Positions 18,926 to 28,682 are shown, counted from the stretch's first letter. The stretch is 64,000 bases of DNA from Peribacillus asahii (GCF_004006295.1 NZ_CP026095.1:579501-643500), one strand, 5' to 3'. Numbers and translations: made by a program. Notes: a model not told the origin generated them from the sequence alone.

Positions 18926-20062
18926 ATGAGCAATACACCTGCATTACTTGAAAAGATGAAACCATTTATCCAGCAAGCTTGGAATAAATCGGGCTTTGCC
19001 CAAGCAACTCCCATTCAACTGAAAGCTATTCCGCAAATTATGGAAGGAAAAGATGTAATCGCTGAATCACCAACGGGAACAGGAAAGACACTTGCTTATT
19101 TACTTCCGTTACTTGAAAAAATAGACCCTGATCAATCATCCCCACAAGCTCTTATTCTGGCTTCCTCTCGTGAGCTTGTGATGCAGATTAATGAAGAGGT
19201 TCGTATTTGGTCACAAGGCAGCAGTATTAATGGTGCGGCATTTATTGGAGGCGCAAATGTGAAGCGTCAATTAGAAAAACTAAAAAAACGCCCTCAAATT
19301 ATTGCTGGGACACCAGGACGTATACAGGAACTTATTACTCAAAAGAAGTTAAAAATGCATGAAGTGAAAACGATCGTGTTAGACGAAGGAGATCAATTGC
19401 TTGTTCCAGAGCATCTTACAACAATCCGTAATATTGTGAAGACAACGTTAAAAGATCGCCAAGTGATGATGTTTTCGGCAACATTACCACAAGAAATAGA
19501 ACAAGCAGCCCGTGCCTTTATGAATGAGCCTGTTACGATTAAAGTCGATAAAAGTGAGAAAATGCAATCGAAAGTAGATCACATGTACTTTGTTGTAGAA
19601 AAACGTGATAAGTTCAAAATTTTAGAGAAAATTTCTCGCTTAGAGGGTATGAAAGGGCTAGCCTTTATCAATGATATCGGAGAGCTCAATGTTATTGGAG
19701 AAAAGCTAAAATATAAAGAGGTTGAAGTGGGGCTGCTTCATGGAGAATCTAACAAAGTAGATCGTGAAAAAGCTTTACGTAAATTGAAATCAGGCAAACA
19801 TCCACTGCTTTTAGCGACAGATGTAGCGGCCCGCGGTTTAGATATTAAAGGATTAACGACGGTCATTCATGTTGATTTAGCAAATAGCATAGATCAGTAT
19901 GTACATCGCTCTGGTCGAACAGGCCGCGCGGGCGCAGATGGAACAGTGATGTCAATTGTTACGGAACGAGAAGAGCGTGAATTAAAGAAGATTGCTCGTG
20001 AACTGGAGCTTTCTCTACAAAAAAAAGAGTTTTATGCTGGACAGATTGTAGATGCAAAATAA
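18926..20062 (+). CDS. DEAD-box RNA helicase (YfmL-like)
   Basis: A 378-residue helicase with both RecA-like domains and no C-terminal RNA-binding extension, the size of B. subtilis YfmL, which acts in ribosome assembly. Motifs: Q motif FAQATPIQLKAIP, Walker A SPTGTGKT, Ia SSRELVMQ, TPGR, motif II VLDEGD (a variant of DEAD), III SATLP, then GLLHGES, ATDVAARGLD and HRSGRTGRAG. AAAAGGAGAAG precedes the ATG. It is followed by its own terminator. Helicase assignment is secure; the YfmL link rests on size and overall resemblance. Confidence 0.88.
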   Translation: MSNTPALLEKMKPFIQQAWNKSGFAQATPIQLKAIPQIMEGKDVIAESPTGTGKTLAYLLPLLEKIDPDQSSPQALILASSRELVMQINEEVRIWSQGSSINGAAFIGGANVKRQLEKLKKRPQIIAGTPGRIQELITQKKLKMHEVKTIVLDEGDQLLVPEHLTTIRNIVKTTLKDRQVMMFSATLPQEIEQAARAFMNEPVTIKVDKSEKMQSKVDHMYFVVEKRDKFKILEKISRLEGMKGLAFINDIGELNVIGEKLKYKEVEVGLLHGESNKVDREKALRKLKSGKHPLLLATDVAARGLDIKGLTTVIHVDLANSIDQYVHRSGRTGRAGADGTVMSIVTEREERELKKIARELELSLQKKEFYAGQIVDAK

Positions 20063-20073
20063 GTGAACCATAC

Positions 20074-20107
20074 AAGCGGAAGGCGAATTTATTCTTCTTC
20101 CGCTTTT
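20074..20107 (+). terminator. Terminator of the helicase gene
   Basis: AAGCGGAAG pairs with CTTCCGCTT, followed by TT. Confidence 0.75.
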
Positions 20108-20134
20108 AGCAGTTATGAGATTGAGAGTAAGTAA

Positions 20135-20163
20135 TTTACAATATAACTTTATCGTGATAAACT
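20135..20163 (+). promoter_or_regulatory. Promoter of the rib operon
   Basis: TTTACA, 17 bases, TAAACT. It lies about 25 bases before the FMN riboswitch. Confidence 0.5.
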
Positions 20164-20187
20164 AACTGTAAGTTATAAATAGTTTGT

Positions 20188-20310
20188 CCTTCGGGGTCGG
20201 GTGTAAATCCCAACCGGCGGTGATGAAGCAATTCTAAGCCCGCGAGCCTTTTTAAGGCAGGATTTGGTGAGATTCCAAAGCCGACAGTAAAGTCTGGATG
20301 GGAGAAGGAC
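20188..20310 (+). ncRNA. FMN riboswitch (RFN element)
   Basis: The RFN landmarks are all present in order: CTTCGGGG, GGGTGTAAATCCC, ACCGGCGGTGA, AGCCCGCGAGC, GGCAGGATTTGGTGAGATTCC, GCCGACAGTAAAGTCTGGATG and closing GGAGAAGG. It lies about 160 bases upstream of ribE and is followed by a terminator. When FMN is bound, transcription of the riboflavin genes should stop. In B. subtilis, RibR can override this element; two genes that look like a split RibR lie at 56.3-57.0 kb. Confidence 0.95.
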
Positions 20311-20411
20311 GTGTGGAATTTTTTAAAATGTATGAGTGTATCCTTTAAATTTTGAGAACTCGAAGTTAAAGGTTTATTTAAGTATACATTTTTTTCACCA
20401 TATACTCCCGC

Positions 20412-20446
20412 AAACCCTGTAGGTATCTCTATGGGGTTTTTATTTT
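20412..20446 (+). terminator. Riboswitch-controlled terminator before ribE
   Basis: AAACCC and GGGTTT with an inner AG/CT pair form a hairpin followed by TTTTTATTTTT, 21 bases before the ribE start. This is the expected expression platform of the FMN riboswitch. Confidence 0.75.
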
Positions 20447-20466
20447 TCGGCAAAAGAGGTGAAGAC

Positions 20467-21108
20467 ATGTTTACTGGAATTATTGAAGACATCGGTGTTG
20501 TTCAATCGTTAAAGAAAGGCAAGCAGAGCATGGAGATAACGATTTCTTCAGAGAAAATTGTGGAAGATGTTCATCTTGGAGACAGTATTGCAGTAAATGG
20601 TGTTTGTTTAACCGTTACTTCTTTTACAACTAATACATTTACTGTTGATGTAATGCCAGAAACGGTAAAAGCATCGTCTATCCAATTATTAAAACCTGGT
20701 TCTCCTATCAATTTAGAAAGAGCAATGAGTGCACAAGGCAGATTCGGTGGTCATTTTGTTTCAGGACATATTGATGGGACAGGGACGATTATTAAAAAAC
20801 AACCGAAAGAAAATGCCGTGTACTTCACAATCGAGCTTCAAGAAGGCTTGAGTCAATATTGTATCCCAAGAGGTTCTGTAGCTATTGATGGAACGAGCTT
20901 AACTATTTTTGATATTCAGGGCAACCTATTAACAGTTTCATTAATTCCGTTAACGTTTCAAGACACGATTATCGGACAGAAAGGTGTAGGGGATATTGTT
21001 AATATCGAAAATGATATGATTGGTAAATATATCGTGCAGCACCTACAGACAAATAAACCAAAACAATCATTAACCAAAAGTTTTTTAGCTGAAAATGGAT
21101 TTTACTAA
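20467..21108 (+). CDS. ribE: Riboflavin synthase (alpha subunit)
   Basis: A 213-residue protein with the two tandem lumazine-binding domains of riboflavin synthase. The first starts MFTGIIEDIGVVQ and has DSIAVNGVCLTV; the second has GGHFVSGHIDGTG and DGTSLTI. It joins two 6,7-dimethyl-8-ribityllumazine molecules into riboflavin. An in-frame ATG 36 bases upstream lies within the terminator; ATG 20467 after AAGAGGTG is the true start. In B. subtilis ribD precedes ribE, but here ribE comes first after the riboswitch and ribD is absent. Confidence 0.93.
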   Translation: MFTGIIEDIGVVQSLKKGKQSMEITISSEKIVEDVHLGDSIAVNGVCLTVTSFTTNTFTVDVMPETVKASSIQLLKPGSPINLERAMSAQGRFGGHFVSGHIDGTGTIIKKQPKENAVYFTIELQEGLSQYCIPRGSVAIDGTSLTIFDIQGNLLTVSLIPLTFQDTIIGQKGVGDIVNIENDMIGKYIVQHLQTNKPKQSLTKSFLAENGFY

Positions 21109-21120
21109 GAGGTGAGTAGA

Positions 21121-21750
21121 GTGTTTAATACGATTGAAGAGGCATTAGCAGATTTAAAAGCAGGAAAACCAATTATTGTGGTGGATGATGAAAATCGTGA
21201 AAACGAAGGGGATTTTATTGTTCTAGCGGAAAAAGCAACCCCGGAAGCGATTAATTTCATGGCTACATATGGAAGAGGTCTTGTTTGCACAGCGATTACT
21301 GAAGAACGCGCACAAAAGTTAAATTTACATCCGATGGTTGAGGTAAATACCGATCCACATGGTACGGCTTTTACAGTAAGTGTTGATCATAGAAGTAATT
21401 CAACTGGCATTAGTGCTTTTGATCGTTCGATTACAGTAAATGCTCTTCTAGATGATGAGGCTGTAGCCGAGGATTTTAAACGCCCTGGTCATACTTTTCC
21501 AATTGTAGCAAAGGCGGGCGGTGTGCTGCAAAGAGCAGGCCATACAGAGGCTGCGGTCGACTTAGCTAAATTATGTGGAGCAGCTCCAGCTGGAGTGATT
21601 TGTGAAATTATGAAAGAGGACGGTACGATGGCACGAGTGCCTGACTTAGTCAAAGTTGCAGAAGAATTTCAATTAAAATTTATCACGATTGCAGATTTAA
21701 TTCGTTATCGTAAACAACAAGCTTCACGTGTAACAGCTGAAGTGAACTAA
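21121..21750 (+). CDS. ribB: 3,4-dihydroxy-2-butanone 4-phosphate synthase (stand-alone RibB)
   Basis: A 209-residue protein matching the N-terminal half of the bifunctional Bacillus RibBA. It has [22 protein letters not shown], the acidic loop [26 protein letters not shown] and [13 protein letters not shown]. It makes dihydroxybutanone phosphate from ribulose 5-phosphate. It ends ([14 protein letters not shown]) where the linker to the GTP cyclohydrolase II domain normally begins, and ribH follows after 31 bases. GTG 21121 is preferred over GTG 21112, which lies in the Shine-Dalgarno AAGAGGTGAG, and gives the N terminus MFNTIEEAL as in B. subtilis. Confidence 0.9.
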   Translation: MFNTIEEALADLKAGKPIIVVDDENRENEGDFIVLAEKATPEAINFMATYGRGLVCTAITEERAQKLNLHPMVEVNTDPHGTAFTVSVDHRSNSTGISAFDRSITVNALLDDEAVAEDFKRPGHTFPIVAKAGGVLQRAGHTEAAVDLAKLCGAAPAGVICEIMKEDGTMARVPDLVKVAEEFQLKFITIADLIRYRKQQASRVTAEVN

Positions 21751-21781
21751 ATCATACTGAATTATATTAGGGGGAACGAAA

Positions 21782-22249
21782 ATGGGACAACATTTTGAAG
21801 CACAGTTAATTGGAACAGGATTAAAAATTGGTATAGTAGTTGGAAGATTTAATGAATTTATTGTGAGTAAGTTATTGGACGGAGCGCTTGACGGCTTGAA
21901 GCGTCACGGTGTAGAAGAAGCAGACATCGATGTAGCTTGGGTACCGGGAGCTTTTGAAATTCCTTTAATCGCAAAGAAGCTTGTTGAAACAGGAAAATAT
22001 GATGCCATCATTGGGCTTGGAACAGTAATCCGCGGTGCAACAACTCATTACGATTATGTATGTAATGAATCAGCAAAAGGAATGGCGAGAGTGACGTTAG
22101 ATACAGGAGTTCCTGTTATTTTTGGCGTAGTTACAACGGAAAATATTGAACAAGCAATTGAGCGTGCTGGTACAAAAGCTGGAAACAAAGGATATGATTC
22201 TGCTATTTCGGCTATTGAAATGGCTAACTTGGGTAAATTAATCGGATAA
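21782..22249 (+). CDS. ribH: 6,7-dimethyl-8-ribityllumazine synthase
   Basis: A 155-residue lumazine synthase, the last gene of the operon. Recognisable are [51 protein letters not shown] (with the catalytic histidine) and [20 protein letters not shown]. It condenses the RibB product with the ribityl-aminopyrimidine and forms an icosahedral shell around riboflavin synthase in bacilli. The RBS AGGGGG is well placed. The pyrimidine substrate needs RibA and RibD, neither of which is in this window. Confidence 0.93.
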   Translation: MGQHFEAQLIGTGLKIGIVVGRFNEFIVSKLLDGALDGLKRHGVEEADIDVAWVPGAFEIPLIAKKLVETGKYDAIIGLGTVIRGATTHYDYVCNESAKGMARVTLDTGVPVIFGVVTTENIEQAIERAGTKAGNKGYDSAISAIEMANLGKLIG

Positions 22250-22261
22250 CATAGGGTTAGG

Positions 22262-22296
22262 AGAGGTTGTTCCATAAACTGGGGACAGCCTCTTTT
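22262..22296 (+). terminator. Terminator of the rib operon
   Basis: AGAGGTTGT pairs with ACAGCCTCT (one G.U), followed by TTTTATTT. Confidence 0.75.
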
Positions 22297-22446
22297 ATTT
22301 GGTATGGATTAGTTTGATTTAATGAAAGTACCGTCATTCAAAGTATTACAGCAATCTAATAACATGTTAAAATACATACGTAATGAAGCAATAATTCCTT
22401 TCTTTCGGGGAAAAGTAATATATATGGATTTTGAGGAGGGGTTTAT

Positions 22447-23613
22447 GTGTACCATCTCTTTACACATAATGATTTAGATGGTGTCGGCTGCGGTATTGTT
22501 GCTAAGCTTGCCTTTGGGGAAGATGTGCAGGTGAGTTATAATTCAATTGGTCGATTGAATTACCAAGTTGAAGCGTTTTTGGAGCAAGCAGATAAAGAAC
22601 AAAGGTTGCTAGTAACCGATCTTTCTGTCAATGAAGAGAATGAACAAAGAATCTCACAGTTCGTTGCGAATGGTGGTAGTGCTACATTAATTGATCATCA
22701 TAAAACAGCTCTACATTTAAATGCACATCCTTGGGCGAATGTGACAGTTGAACGGGAAGATGGAAAGTTAGCGTCCGCTACTTCTCTGTTCTATGAATAC
22801 GCAGTTCAACAAAATTGGCTTTCTCGTTCACAAAACGTAGAGGAGTTTGTTGAATTAGTTCGTCAATATGACACGTGGGAGTGGGAAGCTAATCAGAATC
22901 TCACAGCGAAACGGCTAAATGATCTTTTTTTTATGTTTTCTATCGAAGAGTTTGAGGGAAAAATTACGAATAAGCTAGCTAATGCTGATTCTTTTGATTT
23001 TGATGAAGTAGAGGAGACTTTATTAAAAGTAGAAGAAAGTCGGGTCGATCGATACATAAAGAGAAAGAAACGTGAAGTATATCAAGTAGCGGTTGGACCT
23101 CATGTGGCAGGTGTTGTTCACGCTGAATCCTATCATTCCGAATTAGGAAATGAGTTATCGAAAGAATATAATCACTTGGATTATATTGCGATTGCAATGG
23201 TCGGCAGTAAACGATTAAGTCTACGTACAATTCATGATGATATTGATGTCTCTTCAGTAGCAGGTAAATATGAAGGAGGCGGCCATCAAAAAGCTGCAGG
23301 CTGCAATTTAACAGAACAAGCTTTTAAACAATTTATTGAGCAAACGTTTTATTCAGAGCCGATTAAGCGTGATGCACACAATAATCAAATCAATCTAAAA
23401 GAATCTCAAACAGGTTCCTTATATACGACAAAGGATAAACAACTCCTTTTTCTTAAACCGAATGAACAGAATGAGTGGGGCTTAGAAATCAATCATAAAC
23501 AACAAAGTCAAACGTTTACCACTTTTCAAGAAGCGGAAAGGTATATTAAACGCAGATTCGGTGCTTGGCTCGCTTATGATGAGCCGTATGAGGAATACAT
23601 AAAAAAAGCATAA
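22447..23613 (+). CDS. nrnB: DHH-family phosphoesterase (NrnB-like oligoribonuclease)
   Basis: A 388-residue DHH phosphoesterase. The metal ligands appear in THNDLDGVG, VTDLS and LIDHHKTAL (the DHH box). The DHHA1 domain near 270 has KYEGGGHQKAAGC. Size and sequence fit B. subtilis NrnB (YngD), which degrades short RNA oligonucleotides. The GTG start follows GAGGAGGGG; the ATG two bases earlier is out of frame and soon closed. It is a monocistronic gene with a strong terminator. Confidence 0.8.
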   Translation: MYHLFTHNDLDGVGCGIVAKLAFGEDVQVSYNSIGRLNYQVEAFLEQADKEQRLLVTDLSVNEENEQRISQFVANGGSATLIDHHKTALHLNAHPWANVTVEREDGKLASATSLFYEYAVQQNWLSRSQNVEEFVELVRQYDTWEWEANQNLTAKRLNDLFFMFSIEEFEGKITNKLANADSFDFDEVEETLLKVEESRVDRYIKRKKREVYQVAVGPHVAGVVHAESYHSELGNELSKEYNHLDYIAIAMVGSKRLSLRTIHDDIDVSSVAGKYEGGGHQKAAGCNLTEQAFKQFIEQTFYSEPIKRDAHNNQINLKESQTGSLYTTKDKQLLFLKPNEQNEWGLEINHKQQSQTFTTFQEAERYIKRRFGAWLAYDEPYEEYIKKA

Positions 23614-23619
23614 ACATAA

Positions 23620-23656
23620 GGAGAAAGAGGATGTCTACAGGGCATCCTCTTTCTCC
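23620..23656 (+). terminator. Terminator of nrnB
   Basis: GGAGAAAGAGGATG pairs perfectly with CATCCTCTTTCTCC (14 bp). Confidence 0.8.
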
Positions 23657-23709
23657 TCGTGTTTTGTTAAATAACATATAAACCAACACTATTCATTAAC
23701 ATAGCCTTC

Positions 23710-24558
23710 TTAAAAAAAGAAATGCCTTGTTGTTTTAGAATGTGGTGCTGTATGATTTCGTTGTAAAATAGCGTTGATTTCTCCACCGATAATGAGCGCT
23801 AATCCGGTTAAAAATAACCAAAGCATTAAGATGATGACCCCGCCTAAACTCCCGTATGTAGCAGAGTAGTTTCCAAAATTGTTTACATAAAAGGAAAAGC
23901 CAAATGAAATGAGAAGCCAAAGAAGTGCGGCCGTAACAGCTCCAATCCAAACATGCTGCAATGGAAGAGGCTTACTTGGAGCAATTTGATATAAAAAAGC
24001 TAGTACAATCGAGATTACAACAACGGCAATGACCCAGCGTAACAGATGGAAAAGTCTTTGGCCATAATCCGAAATTGGAAATAATTGATTGACGAAATCA
24101 AGGAGAACCTGACCAAATACAGGCAAAGCAAGGGCTACAATAAAAGCTAATATGATTCCAAATGTTAAAATAATAGAAAGCAAACGAGTCATGATAAAAC
24201 TCCTTGTTTCTTGTACCTCAAAAGCAATATTCATCGAATGAATAAAAGCATTCATCCCATTTGAAGCAGACCAGATGGTGCCGATAATACCGATTGTTAG
24301 CAGACGGCCATTACGTTCACTTAAAATAGTAATAATCGTTTCTTCGATGAGTTGATTCGTTTCTGAAGGAACAAAATCATGCAGAAATGTTAAAGCAGCT
24401 TGGGGATTGATAGATAAATAAGGCAAAATAGAAAGTAATAAAATAAGCATCGGAAAGAGAGAGAGTAAATAATAATAGGCTTGTTCAGCAGCGAGTCCGG
24501 TTACACGATCAACCTTGAGTTTTTGGATAAGCTGTCTTCCAAAAGTGAACCATGTCAT
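23710..24558 (-). CDS. YihY/BrkB-family membrane protein
   Basis: A 282-residue inner-membrane protein of the YihY/BrkB family, formerly misnamed RNase BN. Six hydrophobic segments are visible. Family signatures are GLAAEQAYYYLLSLFPMLILL, WSASNGMNAFIHSMNIAFE, the SFYVNNFGNYSATYGSLGGVIILMLWL box and ALIIGGEINAIL. Its function is unknown; transport or envelope maintenance has been proposed. A second member (30511-31350, YfkH-like) is in the same window. ATG follows AGGAGGGAT. Confidence 0.85.
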   Translation of the reverse strand: MTWFTFGRQLIQKLKVDRVTGLAAEQAYYYLLSLFPMLILLLSILPYLSINPQAALTFLHDFVPSETNQLIEETIITILSERNGRLLTIGIIGTIWSASNGMNAFIHSMNIAFEVQETRSFIMTRLLSIILTFGIILAFIVALALPVFGQVLLDFVNQLFPISDYGQRLFHLLRWVIAVVVISIVLAFLYQIAPSKPLPLQHVWIGAVTAALLWLLISFGFSFYVNNFGNYSATYGSLGGVIILMLWLFLTGLALIIGGEINAILQRNHTAPHSKTTRHFFF

Positions 24559-24644
24559 TATAAGATCCCTCCTGCATTAGAAAATGTGCAAGGTAGTAGA
24601 AGTGTTAAATTTAACCTTAAAGGAAGGAAAGGGCAAGGTCAATA

Positions 24645-24680
24645 TAAAAAGGCTGCCCAAACATGTATGGGCAACCTTTC
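24645..24680 (-). terminator. Terminator of mreBH
   Basis: Reading the minus strand, AAAGGTTGCCCATACATG and the TTTGGGCAGCCTTTTTAT arm form a stem (one mismatch) ending in T residues. Confidence 0.75.
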
Positions 24681-24681
24681 A

Positions 24682-25689
24682 TTAGTTAATCTTTTTTTGC
24701 AATTGATTAATAACATCAAGAGAGCGGCCTGTACCAATGACAACAGCTTCAAGCGGCTGAGCAGTAAGGTGAACAGGGACGATAATTCTTTGGGACAACC
24801 ATTCTTGCAGCCCGTTAAGGAGTGCGCCTCCACCAGTCAGTATGACACCTTGGTCGACGATATCTCCACTTAACTCAGGCGGTGATTCTTCTAATGTCGC
24901 ACGAATAGATTCTAAAATACGTAGTAAGGATTCTGTCATAGCTTCTTGAATTTCTCCAGACTGAATGGTCATCGTTTTTGGAAGACCTGTGACAAGGTCA
25001 CGCCCGCGAACATCTAAAGAGACAGGTGAATGATCAATTGGTGCATAGCCAATCTCCATTTTTATTTGTTCAGCTGTTTGTTCACCAATTAACAAATTAT
25101 AGGTTTTACGTACGTATTGTATAATATCTTCGTCTAATTGATCGCCGCCAACTCGAATAGAGTGACAAGAAACGATGCCGCCATATGAAATAATGGCTAC
25201 TTCAGTTGTTCCTCCTCCAATATCTACAATGACATTAGCAATTGGTTCTTCTACCGGTAAATCCGCTCCGATGGCCGCGGCTACTGGTTCTTCAATAAGA
25301 TGAACACGCTTGGCTCCGCAGCTGCTTACTGCATCTTGAATAGCCTTTTTTTCAACCGTTGTTGCACCGAACGGTGTACACACGACAACGTTAGGCTTAC
25401 GCATAGCTACTTTTACAGAATTCGTAGCTTTCTTCATAATATGTTTAAGCATCTGTGCAGTAATATCAAAATCTGCAATGACCCCATCTTTCAATGGACG
25501 GACTGTTCTAATATGGTCTGGAGTTTTTCCAATCATTTCTTTTGCATCCAATCCAACGGCTAACACTTGATTCGTATTTAAATCAATAGCCACAACAGAT
25601 GGTTCATTAAAGATAATCCCTTTATTTTTACTATAAACTAATGTGTTGGCTGTTCCTAAATCAATGCCAATTTCTGTGTTTTTAAACAA
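24682..25689 (-). CDS. mreBH: Rod-shape protein MreBH (actin homologue)
   Basis: A 335-residue actin-like protein, the exact length of B. subtilis MreBH. It starts [24 protein letters not shown] and has the nucleotide motifs [12 protein letters not shown] and ILTGGGALL plus [15 protein letters not shown]. MreBH forms membrane-bound filaments guiding lateral-wall synthesis and LytE. TTG at 25689 with AGAGGGGTGA upstream is better than a GTG that lies in the Shine-Dalgarno. It stands alone, away from mreCD, as MreBH does in Bacillus. Confidence 0.9.
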   Translation of the reverse strand: MFKNTEIGIDLGTANTLVYSKNKGIIFNEPSVVAIDLNTNQVLAVGLDAKEMIGKTPDHIRTVRPLKDGVIADFDITAQMLKHIMKKATNSVKVAMRKPNVVVCTPFGATTVEKKAIQDAVSSCGAKRVHLIEEPVAAAIGADLPVEEPIANVIVDIGGGTTEVAIISYGGIVSCHSIRVGGDQLDEDIIQYVRKTYNLLIGEQTAEQIKMEIGYAPIDHSPVSLDVRGRDLVTGLPKTMTIQSGEIQEAMTESLLRILESIRATLEESPPELSGDIVDQGVILTGGGALLNGLQEWLSQRIIVPVHLTAQPLEAVVIGTGRSLDVINQLQKKIN

Positions 25690-25882
25690 TATAGTCACCC
25701 CTCTAAGAGTTTTGACCCCCGAAATATTATTCTACCTAAAGATAGGATTTTGTGGGGGTTTTTCTAGCTGGTAATTTAAACCTTTTTCATAAACAACTAT
25801 GTTTGTTATGAATTAAGAAAAATATTCATTTCATATTTTGTGCTAGAATAGAGAAATAAATGGTGAAAAAGAAGGTATCGTA

Positions 25883-26986
25883 GTGAAGAAGATAAATGAG
25901 AGTATACGAGAAAATCAAACGATAAAGACGATTATTGTGGCTCTTCTCGCTTTTATAGGAGGTTATTTTTTCGAACGTTTAGGTGTGTATTTACCGTGGA
26001 TGCTAGGTCCGCTTTTCGTTATTTTAATTGCTAAGTTGAAGTTCGGCCATTATTTTTATTGGTCAAAAAATTTAAGAAGCCTCGGGTTAATTATTTTAGG
26101 TGTTCAACTAGGAAGTGCTTTTACAAAAGAAGCGTTGGCAGAGATGCTTCATCATTTACCGATTATGCTTTTGTCAACGGCGGTCATTACCGTATTTACT
26201 GTACTAACAGGGCTATTGATTGCAAAGTGGATGAACATTCGTCCAGGTACGTCATTGTTAGGAAGTTTTCCAGGCGGGTTATCTCAAATGGTCATATTAA
26301 GTGAAGAATTAAAAGGTGTAGATGAAACAGTTGTTGCCTTTATGCAAACACTTCGAGTGATTCTCGTCATTTCGATTGTGCCGTGGCTTGTTACACATGT
26401 ATTGTCTGATGATGCGGTTGCGGTTAGCCCTATTACGCATGAGCAGTTCTTTTTACTTTAATATGATTGGAAGTTTGCCCTATTATTATTGCTTGTTCTT
26501 ATTGTGTTTATTAGTCTTGGTAAGAAAATTCATTTTCCTCTTCCGCATCTATTAGGTCCTTTATTGGCGGCTACTTTGTTCAATTTGGTTGGTCCTGGTG
26601 CTCCGGAAGTGCCTAGCTTTTGGTTGAATCTATCGCAATTAATGATTGGAGCACACTTAGGATATACGTTAAAAGTAGATAATCCACAGTTGTTTAAGAA
26701 AATGTTCGGTATTATTTTTGTAAGTAACGTTCTATTAATTGCTTTTTGCTATGGAATGGCTGTCTTTCTAGGCCATTATGTTTCTATACCTGTAAATGAG
26801 CTATTTTTAAGCCTTGCTCCAGGCGGAGTGGCAGAAATGTCTGTGACGGCCTTATCGGTTCATATCGATGTTTCAACGGTAACGAGTTTTCATCTGTTTA
26901 GAATTTTGTTTATTCTTTTTTTGATTTCTCCGCTTATTAAGTGGGTAGCGCTAAAAAAATCAGTAGTGTCCGATCATAAAGTTTGA
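25883..26986 (+). pseudogene. AbrB-family membrane transporter, interrupted by an in-frame stop
   Basis: Two collinear pieces in the same frame (25883-26458 and 26462-26983) make up one protein of about 367 residues with the AbrB/ammonia-monooxygenase-regulator fold. Two half-repeats are visible: YLPWMLGPLFVILIAKL and LPHLLGPLLAATLFNLVG, each followed by LRSLGLIILGVQLGSAF or LSQLMIGAHLGYTL and by SFPGGLSQM or LAPGGVAEM. A TAA at 26459-26461 splits it between the repeats, without frame change. It may be a nonsense mutation or base-call error; a two-protein form is less likely, since no Shine-Dalgarno is seen before the second part. Function of the family is uncertain. Confidence 0.82.
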
Positions 26987-27092
26987 TATACGGCTTACGT
27001 ATATGGTGCTGTGGATGTTTGACTTATTTGTGTCAGAGTTCGATAAATGAACGAGTTTTTAGAAATCGAAGTATGGAAAAAACAAAAATATA

Positions 27093-27120
27093 TTCATTTT
27101 TTTACTCAACCTTCCGATAT
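27093..27120 (+). promoter_or_regulatory. Sigma-D-like promoter of motAB
   Basis: The -10 element TCCGATAT fits GCCGATAT at seven of eight bases. The -35 region (TTCA) is a weak match to TAAA. It lies 43 bases before motA, consistent with flagellar sigma factor control. Confidence 0.5.
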
Positions 27121-27163
27121 AAGAAATAGATACTAGAAGATTTTAAATGAATGGGTGAGTATT

Positions 27164-27955
27164 ATGGATAAAGCATCATTAATAGGGGTTTTGCTTGGTG
27201 TTATTGCAATAGCCTTGGGAATGTTCTTTAAAGGGGTTGCTTTTTCAGCATTAATTAATCCAGCAGCTATTATGATTATTATGGTTGGGACTGTTGCAGC
27301 AGTTGTAACAGCATTTCCTATGTCTGAATTAAAGAAAGTTCCAAAACTATTTAAAATTTTATTTACAGAACAACAGTTAACAAAACCAGAGGAGTTAATT
27401 AAAACCTTTTCTGAGTGGGCGGTTATTGCTAGAAAAGAAGGTTTGTTAGCACTTGAAAGTATCGCAGATCAAATAGACAATCAGTTTTTGAAAAATGGTT
27501 TAAATCTTGCTGTTGAAGGACAAAGTGCGGATTACATACGTGATATCTTGACGGAAGAAATCGAAGCGATGGAAGAGAGACATCGCGGTGGTGCGGCAAT
27601 CTTTACTCAAGCCGGGACATATGCGCCAACGCTTGGGGTACTAGGTGCTGTATTAGGTTTAGTTGCTGCTTTAGGAAGTATGTCCGATATTGATGCATTG
27701 GGACATGCCATTTCGGCAGCCTTTATCGCAACTATGCTAGGGATTTACACCGGATATGTGCTTTGGCATCCATTTGCGAATAAGTTAAAACGTAAGTCTC
27801 AACAAGAAGTAAGAGTTAAAGAAATGATGATTGAAGGAATTTTATCTATTATTGAAGGGGAAGCTCCAAGAACAATTGAGCAGAAGCTAACTTCATATTT
27901 ACCTGCTGACGATCGGAAGAAGTGGCTGGAAGGCGAAGTGAAGCAAGATGGCTAG
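27164..27955 (+). CDS. motA: Flagellar motor stator protein MotA
   Basis: A 263-residue stator protein with four membrane segments and the signature AGTYAPTLGVLGAVLGLVAAL, followed by GHAISAAFIATMLGIYTGYVLWHPFANKLKRKS. Closest to the proton-driven MotA rather than the Na+-type MotP by overall resemblance to B. subtilis MotA. With MotB it forms the proton channel that drives the flagellar rotor. ATG 27164 lies after ATGGGTGAG; an upstream in-frame GTG lies in that Shine-Dalgarno. It overlaps motB by eight bases. Confidence 0.93.
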   Translation: MDKASLIGVLLGVIAIALGMFFKGVAFSALINPAAIMIIMVGTVAAVVTAFPMSELKKVPKLFKILFTEQQLTKPEELIKTFSEWAVIARKEGLLALESIADQIDNQFLKNGLNLAVEGQSADYIRDILTEEIEAMEERHRGGAAIFTQAGTYAPTLGVLGAVLGLVAALGSMSDIDALGHAISAAFIATMLGIYTGYVLWHPFANKLKRKSQQEVRVKEMMIEGILSIIEGEAPRTIEQKLTSYLPADDRKKWLEGEVKQDG

Positions 27956-28682
27956 GAAGAAAAAGAAAAGAAATCATGAAGAGCATATCGATGAATCTTG
28001 GTTAGTGCCTTATGCGGATATTTTAACGCTTTTGCTTGCTCTTTTTATTGTTCTCTTTGCTTCCAGTTCCATTGACTCCAAGAAGTTCAATTCGATGTCT
28101 AATTACTTTAATCAAGTGTTTACAGGCGGATCGGGGGTAATGGATTTTCCTAGTACAACACAGATGGACAATGCAGAGTCCTTAAAACAAGGCGGAAGCG
28201 GAAAGACGGAGCGAGAAGAGCTTTCACACATTCAAGGTAAAGTTAATACATATATTGAAAATAAAGAGTTGAACGATAAGTTAGACACTTCGCTTACAGA
28301 TGAAGGCTTACTTGTTACAATTCGTGATAATGTTTTATTTGAATCAGGGGCTGCTGATGTAGGGAAAGAGAATCAGCAGATTGCAAAAGATATTTCGAAG
28401 CTTCTTGTGATGAACCCACCACGGAGTATTGTTATTAGTGGACATACGGATAATCTCCCAATTAAAACAAATCAATTTGATTCGAACTGGGATTTGAGTG
28501 TTATGCGTGCGGTTAACTTTATGAAAATTTTATTAGAGAACGATAAATTAGATCCAGAGTGGTTTAGCGCAAAAGGTTTTGGTGAATTTAAGCCTGTTGC
28601 GTCTAACAAAGCGGCGGAAGGCCGTGCTAAAAACCGACGTGTTGAAATTTTAATTGTGCCAAGAACAAACGTAGATGAATAA
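27948..28682 (+). CDS. motB: Flagellar motor stator protein MotB
   Basis: A 244-residue protein with a basic N terminus (RKKKKRN) and one membrane helix, PYADILTLLLALFIVLFASSS, where D24 is the conserved proton-binding aspartate. The C-terminal OmpA-like domain (about 125-240) has ISGHTDNLPI and NRRVEILI and anchors the stator to peptidoglycan. It overlaps motA and is ended by a strong terminator. Confidence 0.93.
   Translation: MARKKKKRNHEEHIDESWLVPYADILTLLLALFIVLFASSSIDSKKFNSMSNYFNQVFTGGSGVMDFPSTTQMDNAESLKQGGSGKTEREELSHIQGKVNTYIENKELNDKLDTSLTDEGLLVTIRDNVLFESGAADVGKENQQIAKDISKLLVMNPPRSIVISGHTDNLPIKTNQFDSNWDLSVMRAVNFMKILLENDKLDPEWFSAKGFGEFKPVASNKAAEGRAKNRRVEILIVPRTNVDE

Noticed and set aside
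20136..20492. Minus-strand frame of 118 residues opposite the FMN riboswitch
   Set aside because: It is only the complement of the conserved RFN sequence and the start of ribE.
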